NCBI GenBank assembly: GCA_020200935.1
Contig: JAIVHR010000061.1
Coordinates: forward strand, 1 to 5,500
DNA length: 5,500 nucleotides
Direction: 5' to 3'
Origin: Sphingomonadales bacterium
GTDB lineage: Bacteria; Pseudomonadota; Alphaproteobacteria; Sphingomonadales; Sphingomonadaceae
Below, one piece after another: positions 1 through 5,500 of this stretch. The notes beneath the pieces were generated by a model that did not search any database, had not been told where the DNA came from, and saw nothing but the letters and a program-made list of their open reading frames with translations. The translations under genes and the position numbers were made by a program. The first letter of the stretch is position 1. The number at the start of each line of letters is the position of its first letter.

Positions 1-1
1 G

Positions 2-853
2 GTCGGCAGCCTCGCCGATTTCATCTGGTTCCGCACCGGCGGCCCCGCCGAATGGCTGGTCAGGCCCAGCGATGCCCTCGATCTGGCCCAGTTTCTCTCG
101 CAGCTCGACCCCTCGATCCCGGTGCTCCCGGTCGGTGTCGGATCGAACCTCATCGTCCGCGACGGCGGGGTTGAGGGCGTTGTCGTCCGGCTGCCCAAGG
201 CCTTCGCGGGAATCGCGATCGAAGTGGGCAACCGCGTGCGCGCGGGCGGTGCGGCGATGGGAATCACCGTCGCCAGCAAGGCGCGCGACGCCGGCATCGC
301 CGGGCTCGAATTCCTGCGCGGCATTCCGGGGACGACGGGCGGCGCGGTGCGCATGAATGCGGGCGCCTATGGCCGCGAGGTCAGGGATATCCTGATCGAG
401 GCCCGGCTGGTGCTGCGCGACGGCACGATCGAGACCTGGCCGCTCGATCGGTTCGATTACAGCTATCGCCATTCGGCGGTGCCGGCGGGCGCGATCGTCA
501 TCGAGGCGCTGTTCGAAGGAATCCCCGGCGATCCAGAAACGATCGGCGAGGAGATGGACCGGATCGCCGAGGAGCGCGAAGCCTCGCAGCCCTTGCGATC
601 GCGCACCGGTGGCTCGACCTTCAAGAATCCCGAAGGCGACAAGGCCTGGCGGCTCGTCGATGCCGCCGGCTGCCGGGGGCTGACGGTCGGCGGGGCGCAG
701 GTTTCCGAAAAGCACACCAACTTTCTGATCAACACCGGCGAGGCGACGGCGGGCGATATCGAGGCGCTCGGCGAGGAAGTCCGCCGCCGCGTGCGCGAGC
801 ATTCAGGCGTCGAACTCGAATGGGAGATTCAGCGCGTGGGGGACAAGGCGTGA
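2..853 (+). CDS. murB: MurB, UDP-N-acetylenolpyruvoylglucosamine reductase (5' end outside the window)
   Basis: MurB is the cytoplasmic FAD enzyme that uses NADPH to reduce UDP-GlcNAc-enolpyruvate to UDP-MurNAc, the second committed step of peptidoglycan precursor synthesis. The frame is open from base 2, so the start lies upstream; 283 residues are visible and the family is usually about 300, so only some 15-20 residues are missing. Visible motifs, numbered from the first residue in the window, are: the N-terminal WFRTGGPAEW (about 9-18); the FAD-binding VGVGSNLIVRDGG (about 46-58); IPGTTGGAVRMNAGAYG (about 108-124); the YRHS arginine segment (about 155-158); and GGSTFKNP, whose Ser (codon 614-616) matches the catalytic proton donor. 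The C-terminal VGGAQVSEKHTNFLIN block and the late Glu of LEWEIQRVG also fit. This is the short MurB class, lacking the extra loop of the E. coli type. Its TGA overlaps the ddl GTG start by three bases (GTGA), implying coupled translation. The ATG at 122 falls after essential FAD-domain residues and is not the start. Confidence 0.97.
   Translation, partial: VGSLADFIWFRTGGPAEWLVRPSDALDLAQFLSQLDPSIPVLPVGVGSNLIVRDGGVEGVVVRLPKAFAGIAIEVGNRVRAGGAAMGITVASKARDAGIAGLEFLRGIPGTTGGAVRMNAGAYGREVRDILIEARLVLRDGTIETWPLDRFDYSYRHSAVPAGAIVIEALFEGIPGDPETIGEEMDRIAEEREASQPLRSRTGGSTFKNPEGDKAWRLVDAAGCRGLTVGGAQVSEKHTNFLINTGEATAGDIEALGEEVRRRVREHSGVELEWEIQRVGDKA
838..852 (+). promoter_or_regulatory. Ribosome binding site and GTG start of ddl
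   Basis: A purine-rich GGGGGA run (838-843) lies six bases before the GTG at 850-852. The GTG overlaps the murB TGA (851-853) and opens directly onto the Ddl N-terminus (MIQTLHIAVLMGG). The in-frame ATG at 820 would add ten residues that are unlike the family and has no Shine-Dalgarno run, so GTG 850 is preferred. Confidence 0.75.
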
Positions 854-1515
854 TTCAAACGCTCCATATCGCGGTGCTGATGGGCGGCTGGTCGGCCGAG
901 CGCGAGGTCTCGCTGATGAGCGGCAAGGGCGTCGCCGAGGCGCTCGAAAGCCTCGGCCACGAGGTGACCGCCGTCGACATGGACCGCAACGTCGCCCAGG
1001 TGCTTGCCGCCATCCGGCCCGATGTGGTCTTCAATGCGCTCCACGGCAGCCCGGGCGAGGACGGGACGGTGCAGGGGATGCTCGATCTGATGCAGATCCC
1101 CTACACCCATTCGGGCCTCGCAACTTCGGTCATCGCGATTGACAAGGAGCTGACCAAGAAGGTCCTGGTGCCGCACGGCATCCCGATGCCCGACGGGCTG
1201 ATCGTCGAAAGCGAGAGCCTTTATGCCGGCGATCCGATGCCACGGCCCTATGTGCTCAAGCCGGTCAATGAAGGCTCGTCGGTCGGCGTCGCGATCGTCA
1301 CCGAGGGCGGCAATTACGGCGATCCGATCGGCCGCGACGTTTCCGGCCCCTGGCAGGAATTTACCCGGCTGCTCGCCGAGCCCTTCATTGCTGGGCGCGA
1401 GCTGACCACGGCCGTCATCGGCGACGAGGCGCTCGGGGTCACCGAGCTGCTGCCGACCCGCGGCTTCTACGATTATGACGCCAAATATACCGAAGGGCTG
1501 ACCGAACATGTCTAT

Positions 1516-1523
1516 CCTGCAAG
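1516..1523 (+). other. Frame-change and deletion junction inside ddl
   Basis: The Ddl-like translation leaves frame 1 at cct-gca (1516-1521) and resumes in frame 3 at tgc-aag (1518-1523). The bases cctgc at 1516-1520 can be read either as the end of the ...VYPA part or as the start of the (A)CKRIAL part. This is what a deletion between two short cctgc direct repeats would leave behind, with one copy kept. No slippery heptamer and no homopolymer run is present here. The repeat model is an inference from the expected ancestral codons. Confidence 0.6.
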
Positions 1524-1723
1524 CGGATCGCGCTCGATGCGCACCGGCTGCTCGGCTGCCGGGGCACCAGCCGCGCCGATTTCCGCTGGGACGAAAGCCA
1601 AGGCGAGGCGGGGCTCTTCCTGCTCGAGGTCAACTCTCAGCCCGGCATGACGCCGCTCAGCCTCGTCCCCGAACAGGCCCGGCATCGGGGCATCAGCTAC
1701 CCCGCACTCGTCCAACGTATCGT

Positions 1724-1738
1724 GGAGGAAGCGCTATG
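1724..1738 (+). promoter_or_regulatory. Ribosome binding site and start of ftsQ
   Basis: A consensus GGAGG (1724-1728) sits seven bases before the ATG at 1736. The ATG overlaps the ddl TGA (ATGA). The site lies inside the last codons of ddl and fixes the FtsQ start, although the same frame is open upstream to an ATG at 1508. A strong site of its own would let ftsQ initiate even though translation of the broken ddl now stops at 1650. Confidence 0.85.
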
Positions 1739-2623
1739 AGCCAGGCCCAGGCCATCCGCCGCGGCAGCGCTTCGCGCGGCCGTCCGACTTCGAGGCGAAA
1801 GCCGGTGCCGAGGAAGCCCGCAAGCTTCTCGGCGCAAATGGCGCAGATCGTCCCCTTCGAAGAAGCGACGATCCGCCGCTTTTCGCGCTGGGCGGTGCTC
1901 GGTGTGATCGGCGCGGGATTGCTGGGCCTCGCGATCCTGCTCAGGGTGCCGCAGATGGTCGGCTGGCAGGTCGGCGAGGGGATCGGCAAGCTCGGCTTCA
2001 CCGTCGACCGCATCGAGATTCAGGGCATCGACCGGATGGAACGGCTCCCGGTCTATGCCGTCGCGCTCGACCAGCCTTCGATGGCGATGCCCAATATCGA
2101 TCTCGACGAGATCCGCGGCCGGGTGGAGGCTTTCAGCTGGGTCGGCGAGGCTCGGGTCACGCGCCGGCTGCCCGATACGCTGGTCATCGCGATTTCCGAA
2201 CGCCGGCCGATCGCCGTCTGGCAGCATGAGCGGCAGCTCTATCTGATCGACGGCGCCGGCGAAGTGCTCGAAGAGGTTGCGCTCGATGCGCTGCCCGATC
2301 TGCCACTGATCATCGGTCCGCAGGCCAACCACCAGGTCGGCGATTTCGCCCGGCTGATGGATGCCGCGCCGGCGCTCGAGCCGATGCTCGACGGCGCGAC
2401 CTGGGTCGGCAATCGCCGCTGGGACCTGCGCTTCCAGTCGGGCGAGGTGCTGTCGCTCCCCGAGGGTGAGCAGCAAGCGGCGCGCGCGCTGCGGCAATTC
2501 GCGCGCATGGACGGCGTGACCGGGCTGCTCGGCGAGGGTTTTCGCCGCTTCGACATGCGCGTGCCCGACCGCTTCGTGGTCCGCGTGTCGCCCGAAAATG
2601 CGGCTTTGGCGGAGGACATCTGA
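1736..2623 (+). CDS. ftsQ: FtsQ, bitopic cell-division protein with POTRA domain
   Basis: FtsQ (DivIB family) is an inner-membrane divisome protein. It binds FtsB/FtsL and helps link the cytoplasmic FtsZ ring with the periplasmic septal synthase FtsW/FtsI. The 295-residue product has the family layout: a basic, Arg/Lys/Pro-rich cytoplasmic tail (1-50), one membrane helix (about 52-70, [18 protein letters not shown]), and a POTRA domain (about 87-157) starting at [15 protein letters not shown] and ending at [20 protein letters not shown]. The FtsQ beta domain follows to about 285 ([40 protein letters not shown]). The start at 1736 is chosen from the GGAGG seven bases upstream and the ATGA overlap with ddl; the 76 residues that would come from starting at 1508 are only the wrong-frame reading of ddl. 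The stop overlaps the ftsA ATG by one base (TGATG). Long cytoplasmic tails are usual in alphaproteobacteria. Confidence 0.95.
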   Translation: MSQAQAIRRGSASRGRPTSRRKPVPRKPASFSAQMAQIVPFEEATIRRFSRWAVLGVIGAGLLGLAILLRVPQMVGWQVGEGIGKLGFTVDRIEIQGIDRMERLPVYAVALDQPSMAMPNIDLDEIRGRVEAFSWVGEARVTRRLPDTLVIAISERRPIAVWQHERQLYLIDGAGEVLEEVALDALPDLPLIIGPQANHQVGDFARLMDAAPALEPMLDGATWVGNRRWDLRFQSGEVLSLPEGEQQAARALRQFARMDGVTGLLGEGFRRFDMRVPDRFVVRVSPENAALAEDI

Positions 2624-2625
2624 TG
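2611..2625 (+). promoter_or_regulatory. Ribosome binding site and start of ftsA
   Basis: GGAGG at 2611-2615 lies seven bases before the ATG at 2623-2625. That ATG shares its A with the ftsQ TGA (TGATG), a typical translational-coupling junction. The resulting N-terminus ([20 protein letters not shown]) fits FtsA without extension. Confidence 0.85.
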
Positions 2626-3882
2626 GCCCAGGGCAAGAGCGACAATCTGGTTGCGGTGCTGGATATCGGATCGTCGAAGATCTGCGCGATGATCCTGCGC
2701 GATCCCGAAGGCGGCGGCGATCTTCAGGTGCTCGGCACCGGCCAGCGCGAGAGCCGCGGCGTGCGGCGCGGCTATATCGCCGACATGGAGGCGACCGAGG
2801 CGGCGATCCGCGCCGCGGTCGAGCAGGCCGAGCGGCTCGCCGGGACCAATATCGAGAGCGCCTGGGTCGGCTTTTCGGCCGGCGGGCTGGTGTCGAAGGT
2901 GACGACGATCGAGGCCGATCTCGGCGGCTACCGGATCGAGGAGGCACATATCCGCGATCTTCATCTCGCCGGGCTCGAATCGATCGATCCCGAGGGGATG
3001 GAGCTGCTCCACGCCCATCCGACGCTCTACACGCTCGACGGGCTGACCGGGGTCAAGAATCCCTTGGGCCTCCATGCCGACCAGCTCGGCGTCGATATCC
3101 ATGCGGTGCTCACCGAACGCTCGCCGATGCGCAATCTCGATCTGTGCGTGCGCAGCGCCTATCTCACCGTCGACGGCATCGTCGCTTCGCCGGTGGCGAC
3201 GGGGCATGCCTGCCTGTCGGACGAGGAGCGCGAACTCGGTGTCGCGCTCGTCGAATTGGGGGCAGGGGTGACCAACGTGTCGCTGTTCGCCGGCGGCATG
3301 CTCGTCGGACTGAGTTCGATCCCGACCGGCGCGTCGGACCTCACCGACGCGATCGCCGCCGAATTCGGCATGCGCCGCGCCCAGGCCGAACGCGTCAAAT
3401 GCTTCCACGGTTCGGCGACGACGAGCCCGCGCGACAATCACGAGATGATCGATGTCAGCTCGCTCGCCGACGACGCCGGCGAGAGCCCGCGCATCACCCG
3501 CGCCCAGCTGATCGCGGTGGTTCGCCAGCAGCTCGAGACATTGATGGCCGATATCGGCAAGTCGCTCGATACGCTGGGCTTTACCGGCCCGGTCGGGCGG
3601 CAGGTCGTGCTGACCGGCGGCGGCGCCGAGATGAAGGGCATCGCCGATTTCGCCCAGGGCGTGCTCGGCAGGACGGTCCGGATCGGCCGTCCGCACGGGC
3701 TGCCGGGGCTTCCCGAGGCTCATTCGGGGCCGGCTTTCTCGACCTTGGCGGGTCTCGCCCGCTTCGCCGTCGAGGGCCCGGCCGACCTGCGCGTGATGCA
3801 GGATCAGGCGCAACTCGTCCATCGCGTGTCGACCGGCAGTCTCTGGCAGCGTTTCATGGCTGCCTTCAGGAATGAATATTGA
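2623..3882 (+). CDS. ftsA: FtsA, actin-like membrane anchor of the FtsZ ring
   Basis: FtsA is a cytoplasmic ATP-binding protein of the actin/Hsp70 fold that binds the C-terminal peptide of FtsZ, tethers FtsZ filaments to the membrane and recruits later division proteins. The 419-residue product matches the family length (E. coli 420). The phosphate-1 motif is VAVLDIGSSKICAMI (10-24). RRGYIADMEATEAAIRAAV (48-66) opens the FtsA-specific 1C domain, which includes VGFSAGGLVSK and NPLGLHADQLGVDIHAV. Phosphate-2 is VALVELGAGVTNVSLF (207-222), followed by IPTGASDLTDAIA and the RRAQAERVK segment. The adenosine motif is VVLTGGGAEMKGI (328-340). The protein ends in a basic amphipathic helix (GSLWQRFMAAFRNEY, 405-419), the membrane-targeting sequence, similar in pattern to the E. 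coli tail. All parts are intact. It is coupled to ftsQ by TGATG and followed by a 121-bp gap before ftsZ. Confidence 0.98.
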   Translation: MAQGKSDNLVAVLDIGSSKICAMILRDPEGGGDLQVLGTGQRESRGVRRGYIADMEATEAAIRAAVEQAERLAGTNIESAWVGFSAGGLVSKVTTIEADLGGYRIEEAHIRDLHLAGLESIDPEGMELLHAHPTLYTLDGLTGVKNPLGLHADQLGVDIHAVLTERSPMRNLDLCVRSAYLTVDGIVASPVATGHACLSDEERELGVALVELGAGVTNVSLFAGGMLVGLSSIPTGASDLTDAIAAEFGMRRAQAERVKCFHGSATTSPRDNHEMIDVSSLADDAGESPRITRAQLIAVVRQQLETLMADIGKSLDTLGFTGPVGRQVVLTGGGAEMKGIADFAQGVLGRTVRIGRPHGLPGLPEAHSGPAFSTLAGLARFAVEGPADLRVMQDQAQLVHRVSTGSLWQRFMAAFRNEY

Positions 3883-4003
3883 GGAAAATAGTGAGTTTTA
3901 TCCACGATTCGGCCCCGGGTCTTACTAGCAACGGAGATTCGCTCTGTTCTAGGATTCGCGAATGCCGAAGCGGGATGCGTAAACGGCAAAAGGAGACCAT
4001 CGC
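3883..4003 (+). promoter_or_regulatory. ftsA-ftsZ intergenic region, likely ftsZ promoter and leader
   Basis: This is the only non-coding stretch in the window and is 63/121 G or C by hand count, clearly below the flanking genes. It contains three GATTC sites (3906-3910, 3936-3940, 3953-3957), the GANTC target of the alphaproteobacterial methylase CcrM. It also has a perfect 10-bp palindrome, ATTCGCGAAT (3954-3963). A weak -10-like TAGGAT (3950-3955) has no convincing -35 partner, so no start site is assigned. No TTAA half-site of the cell-cycle regulator CtrA and no stem-plus-T-run terminator is present. In Caulobacter, ftsZ has its own promoter whose activity depends on GANTC methylation; applying that here is inference. 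Confidence 0.6.
3936..3963. repeat. Repeated GATTCGC with overlapping palindrome upstream of ftsZ
   Basis: GATTCGC occurs at 3936-3942 and again at 3953-3959, offset by 17 bp. The second copy runs into a perfect palindrome, ATTCGCGAAT (3954-3963). The first ATTCGC (3937-3942) can therefore also pair with GCGAAT (3958-3963) across a 15-nt loop. This could be an operator for a dimeric regulator, a small hairpin in the ftsZ leader, or simply a product of the clustered GANTC sites. Confidence 0.45.
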
Positions 4004-4006
4004 ATG
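3991..4006 (+). promoter_or_regulatory. Ribosome binding site and start of ftsZ
   Basis: AGGAG (3991-3995), inside an AAAAGGAGA run, lies eight bases before the ATG at 4004. An in-frame TAA at 3980-3982 just upstream makes 4004 the first possible ATG, so the FtsZ start is well fixed. Confidence 0.9.
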
Positions 4007-5500
4007 AGCATCGAATTCACCCGGAGTGAGGTCAGCGAGCTGCGGCCGAAGATCTGCGTCATCGGCGTGGGCGGTGCCGGAGGAAACGCGATCGCCAACA
4101 TGATCGGCGCGCAGGTGCAGGGCGTCGACTTCATCGTCGCCAACACCGACGCGCAGGCGCTCAACAACAGCGATGCGGATATCCGCATCCAGCTCGGTCC
4201 CAAGATCACCGAAGGCCTCGGCGCCGGTTCGCGGCCCGAGATCGGCCGCGCGGCGGCCGAGGAAACGCTCGGCGCGATCGAGGATGCGCTCGAGGGATCG
4301 CATATGTGCTTCCTCGCCGCCGGCATGGGCGGCGGCACCGGCACCGGCGCGGCCCCGGTGATCGCCGAAGCCGCCCGCAAGAAGGGTATCCTGACCGTCG
4401 GCGTCGTCACCAAGCCGTTCAGTTTCGAAGGCTCGCGGCGGTCGAAGTCGGCCGATGCCGGGATCGAGGAGCTGCAGCAGCATGTCGACACGCTGATCGT
4501 CATTCCAAACCAGAATCTGTTTCTCGTCGCCAACCCCGATACGACCTTCAAGGACGCCTTCAAGATGGCCGACGAGGTCCTCCAGCAGGGCGTGCGTGGC
4601 ATCACCGACCTGATGGTCATGCCGGGCCTCATCAATCTCGATTTCGCCGACGTCCGATCGGTGATGGAGGAAATGGGCAAGGCGATGATGGGCACCGGCG
4701 AGGCCGAAGGCGACGATCGCGCCCGCGAGGCCGCCGAAAAGGCGATCGCCAATCCGCTGCTCGACGGCGTGTCGATGCAGGGCGCCAAGGGCGTCATCAT
4801 CTCGATCACCGGCGGCGAGGATATGCGGCTGATGGAGGTCGACGAGGCGGCGAACCACATCAAGGAACTCGTCGATCCCGACGCCAACATCATCTGGGGC
4901 TCGGCCTTCAATGACGATCTCGAGGGCAAGCTGCGGGTTTCGGTGGTCGCCACCGGCATCGACGCTTCGGCGGCGGCCCAGGACCGGCCCGAGCCGGCCA
5001 AGGTGTTCAGCTTCCCGTCGGCGCGTTCGGCGGCCGAAGACAACCCGACCGAAGAGCAGGCCGCCGAGGCCGAAAGCGAGACCACCGGTGCGGTTGAGCC
5101 GGCTGCCGACGAGCCGCCACCGGCCTCGGAAAAGGCCGAGATCGAACCCGACATGCCGGCCGCCGACATGACGGCAAGCGACGAGGCGCCGGCCGCGCCC
5201 GAAAAGGACGAATTGTCGCTCGACACACCGATCGCCGAGGACAAGCCGGCCGATCCGCCGCGCATATTCGACGATACCGTTTCGACGCCCGAATCGGTAA
5301 TCCGTCCGTCGCGCGGGCCGCGGCCGACTTTCACCGTGCGCTCCGCCGGCGGCGAAGCCCGCACGATGTCGGGCGGCGAAACGCAAGCCGAAACCAAGGC
5401 GTCGGCGACCGCCAAGGACGAGGACGAGTTGCTCCTCGATGCCGGCAACATTGTCTCGCCGGACGAGCCCGGCGAGCGCAAATGGATCGCCGAGGAAGAC
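4004..5500 (+). CDS. ftsZ: FtsZ, tubulin-like cell-division GTPase (3' end outside the window)
   Basis: FtsZ polymerises with GTP into the cytoplasmic ring that directs septum formation. The frame is open from 4004 to the window end, 499 codons with no stop. The tubulin-like core spans about 15-320: the nucleotide-binding [13 protein letters not shown] (18-30), VANTDAQAL (45-53), the GGGTGTG signature (109-115), [17 protein letters not shown] (141-157), and the T7 loop NLDFADV (211-217), whose Asp213 and Asp216 match the catalytic aspartates that act on the GTP of the next subunit. The second domain follows ([30 protein letters not shown]). From about 321 a Pro/Ala/Glu/Asp-rich linker, probably disordered, runs at least 180 residues, long as is usual in alphaproteobacteria. 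It carries one basic patch (about 434-446, [13 protein letters not shown]). The C-terminal peptide that binds FtsA is not yet reached, so the protein exceeds 499 residues. It has its own leader and Shine-Dalgarno site. Confidence 0.98.
   Translation, partial: MSIEFTRSEVSELRPKICVIGVGGAGGNAIANMIGAQVQGVDFIVANTDAQALNNSDADIRIQLGPKITEGLGAGSRPEIGRAAAEETLGAIEDALEGSHMCFLAAGMGGGTGTGAAPVIAEAARKKGILTVGVVTKPFSFEGSRRSKSADAGIEELQQHVDTLIVIPNQNLFLVANPDTTFKDAFKMADEVLQQGVRGITDLMVMPGLINLDFADVRSVMEEMGKAMMGTGEAEGDDRAREAAEKAIANPLLDGVSMQGAKGVIISITGGEDMRLMEVDEAANHIKELVDPDANIIWGSAFNDDLEGKLRVSVVATGIDASAAAQDRPEPAKVFSFPSARSAAEDNPTEEQAAEAESETTGAVEPAADEPPPASEKAEIEPDMPAADMTASDEAPAAPEKDELSLDTPIAEDKPADPPRIFDDTVSTPESVIRPSRGPRPTFTVRSAGGEARTMSGGETQAETKASATAKDEDELLLDAGNIVSPDEPGERKWIAEED

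Larger units (their letters stand above)
850..1739 (+). pseudogene. ddl: ddl, D-alanine--D-alanine ligase, frameshifted with a short internal loss
   Basis: Ddl is the ATP-grasp ligase that joins two D-Ala residues for the peptidoglycan stem. From the GTG at 850, frame 1 gives normal Ddl: GGWSAEREVSL with the substrate Glu (residue 17), LHGSPGEDGTVQG, the ATP-grasp lysine in LKPVNEGSSVGV (137-148), and FYDYDAKY of the omega loop (Lys212, Tyr213). After HVYPA (to 1521) frame 1 becomes junk and stops at 1648-1650, giving 266 residues of which about 224 are native. From 1518 frame 3 resumes the family: [21 protein letters not shown] (Asp codon 1578-1580), and [11 protein letters not shown] with the metal-binding Glu (1626-1628) and Asn (1632-1634), up to TGA 1737-1739. 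The two parts total 297 residues. Compared from memory with E. coli DdlB (306), about ten residues between YPA and CKRIAL are absent, so this looks like a 3n+1 deletion of about 31 nt and not a single-base slip. It could be a real pseudogene with a second ligase elsewhere, or an assembly error; the otherwise preserved coding argues for a recent event. The GTG start overlaps the murB stop, with GGGGGA just upstream. Confidence 0.9.

Noticed and set aside
820..849. ATG at 820 as the ddl start
   Set aside because: It would add ten residues unlike Ddl and overlap murB by 34 bases. GTG 850 has a better ribosome site and gives the family N-terminus.
1500..1530. Programmed ribosomal frameshift in ddl
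   Set aside because: There is no slippery heptamer or downstream stimulator that I can see, and the expected residues between the two parts are absent, which a recoding event would not explain.
1508..1735. In-frame N-terminal extension of FtsQ from the ATG at 1508 (76 extra residues)
   Set aside because: The extension is Arg/Pro-rich junk lying over the real ddl C-terminus in another frame. The GGAGG site and ATGA overlap point to 1736.
2239..3822. Antisense open frame of 527 codons opposite ftsQ/ftsA
   Set aside because: A His/Arg/Asp-rich shadow of the FtsA codons without recognisable domains or a ribosome site.
2598..3875. A + strand frame of 425 codons almost coextensive with ftsA
   Set aside because: An Arg-rich translation in the alternative frame. 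FtsA in the neighbouring frame has all of its motifs.
3911..3927. GGCCCCGGGTC as a terminator after ftsA
   Set aside because: Only a six-base palindrome (CCCGGG) with no loop and no following T-run.
3866..5481. Two antisense open frames of about 506-510 codons opposite ftsZ
   Set aside because: Long antisense frames are common in GC-rich DNA with strong third-position bias. Their translations are low-complexity and match no family, while ftsZ on the + strand is unmistakable.

Overview
The window is a stretch of the division and cell wall (dcw) cluster of a GC-rich alphaproteobacterium. The order is murB (5' end missing) - ddl - ftsQ - ftsA - ftsZ (3' end missing), all on the + strand. Protein details best fit the Sphingomonadales (Sphingomonas and relatives): the FtsZ core has motifs such as [17 protein letters not shown] and [13 protein letters not shown] and a long acidic linker, and MurB is of the short type with GGSTFKNP. 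This placement rests on recalled family sequences, not a search.

Layout. Positions 2-853 encode the FAD enzyme MurB, which makes UDP-MurNAc. Positions 850-1739 hold ddl (D-alanine--D-alanine ligase). It is broken as given: the reading frame moves at about 1516-1523 and roughly ten codons that the family normally has there are absent. Positions 1736-2623 encode the bitopic division protein FtsQ, 2623-3882 the actin-like FtsZ anchor FtsA, and 4004 to the window end the tubulin-like FtsZ, open for 499 codons without a stop. The first four genes join by stop/start overlaps (GTGA, ATGA, TGATG), as in a translationally coupled operon. The only non-coding stretch is the 121-bp ftsA-ftsZ gap. It is about 52% G+C and carries three GATTC (GANTC) sites within 52 bp, which suggests a separate, possibly CcrM/GcrA-controlled, ftsZ promoter.

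How the genes work together. MurB and Ddl supply precursors for the peptidoglycan stem (UDP-MurNAc and D-Ala-D-Ala). FtsZ forms the cytokinetic ring, FtsA ties it to the membrane, and FtsQ links the ring to the periplasmic septal synthesis machinery.

This is a classical housekeeping locus and I see no new system, mobile element, CRISPR array or RNA gene. The two items worth a second look are the lesion in the normally essential ddl and the GANTC cluster before ftsZ.
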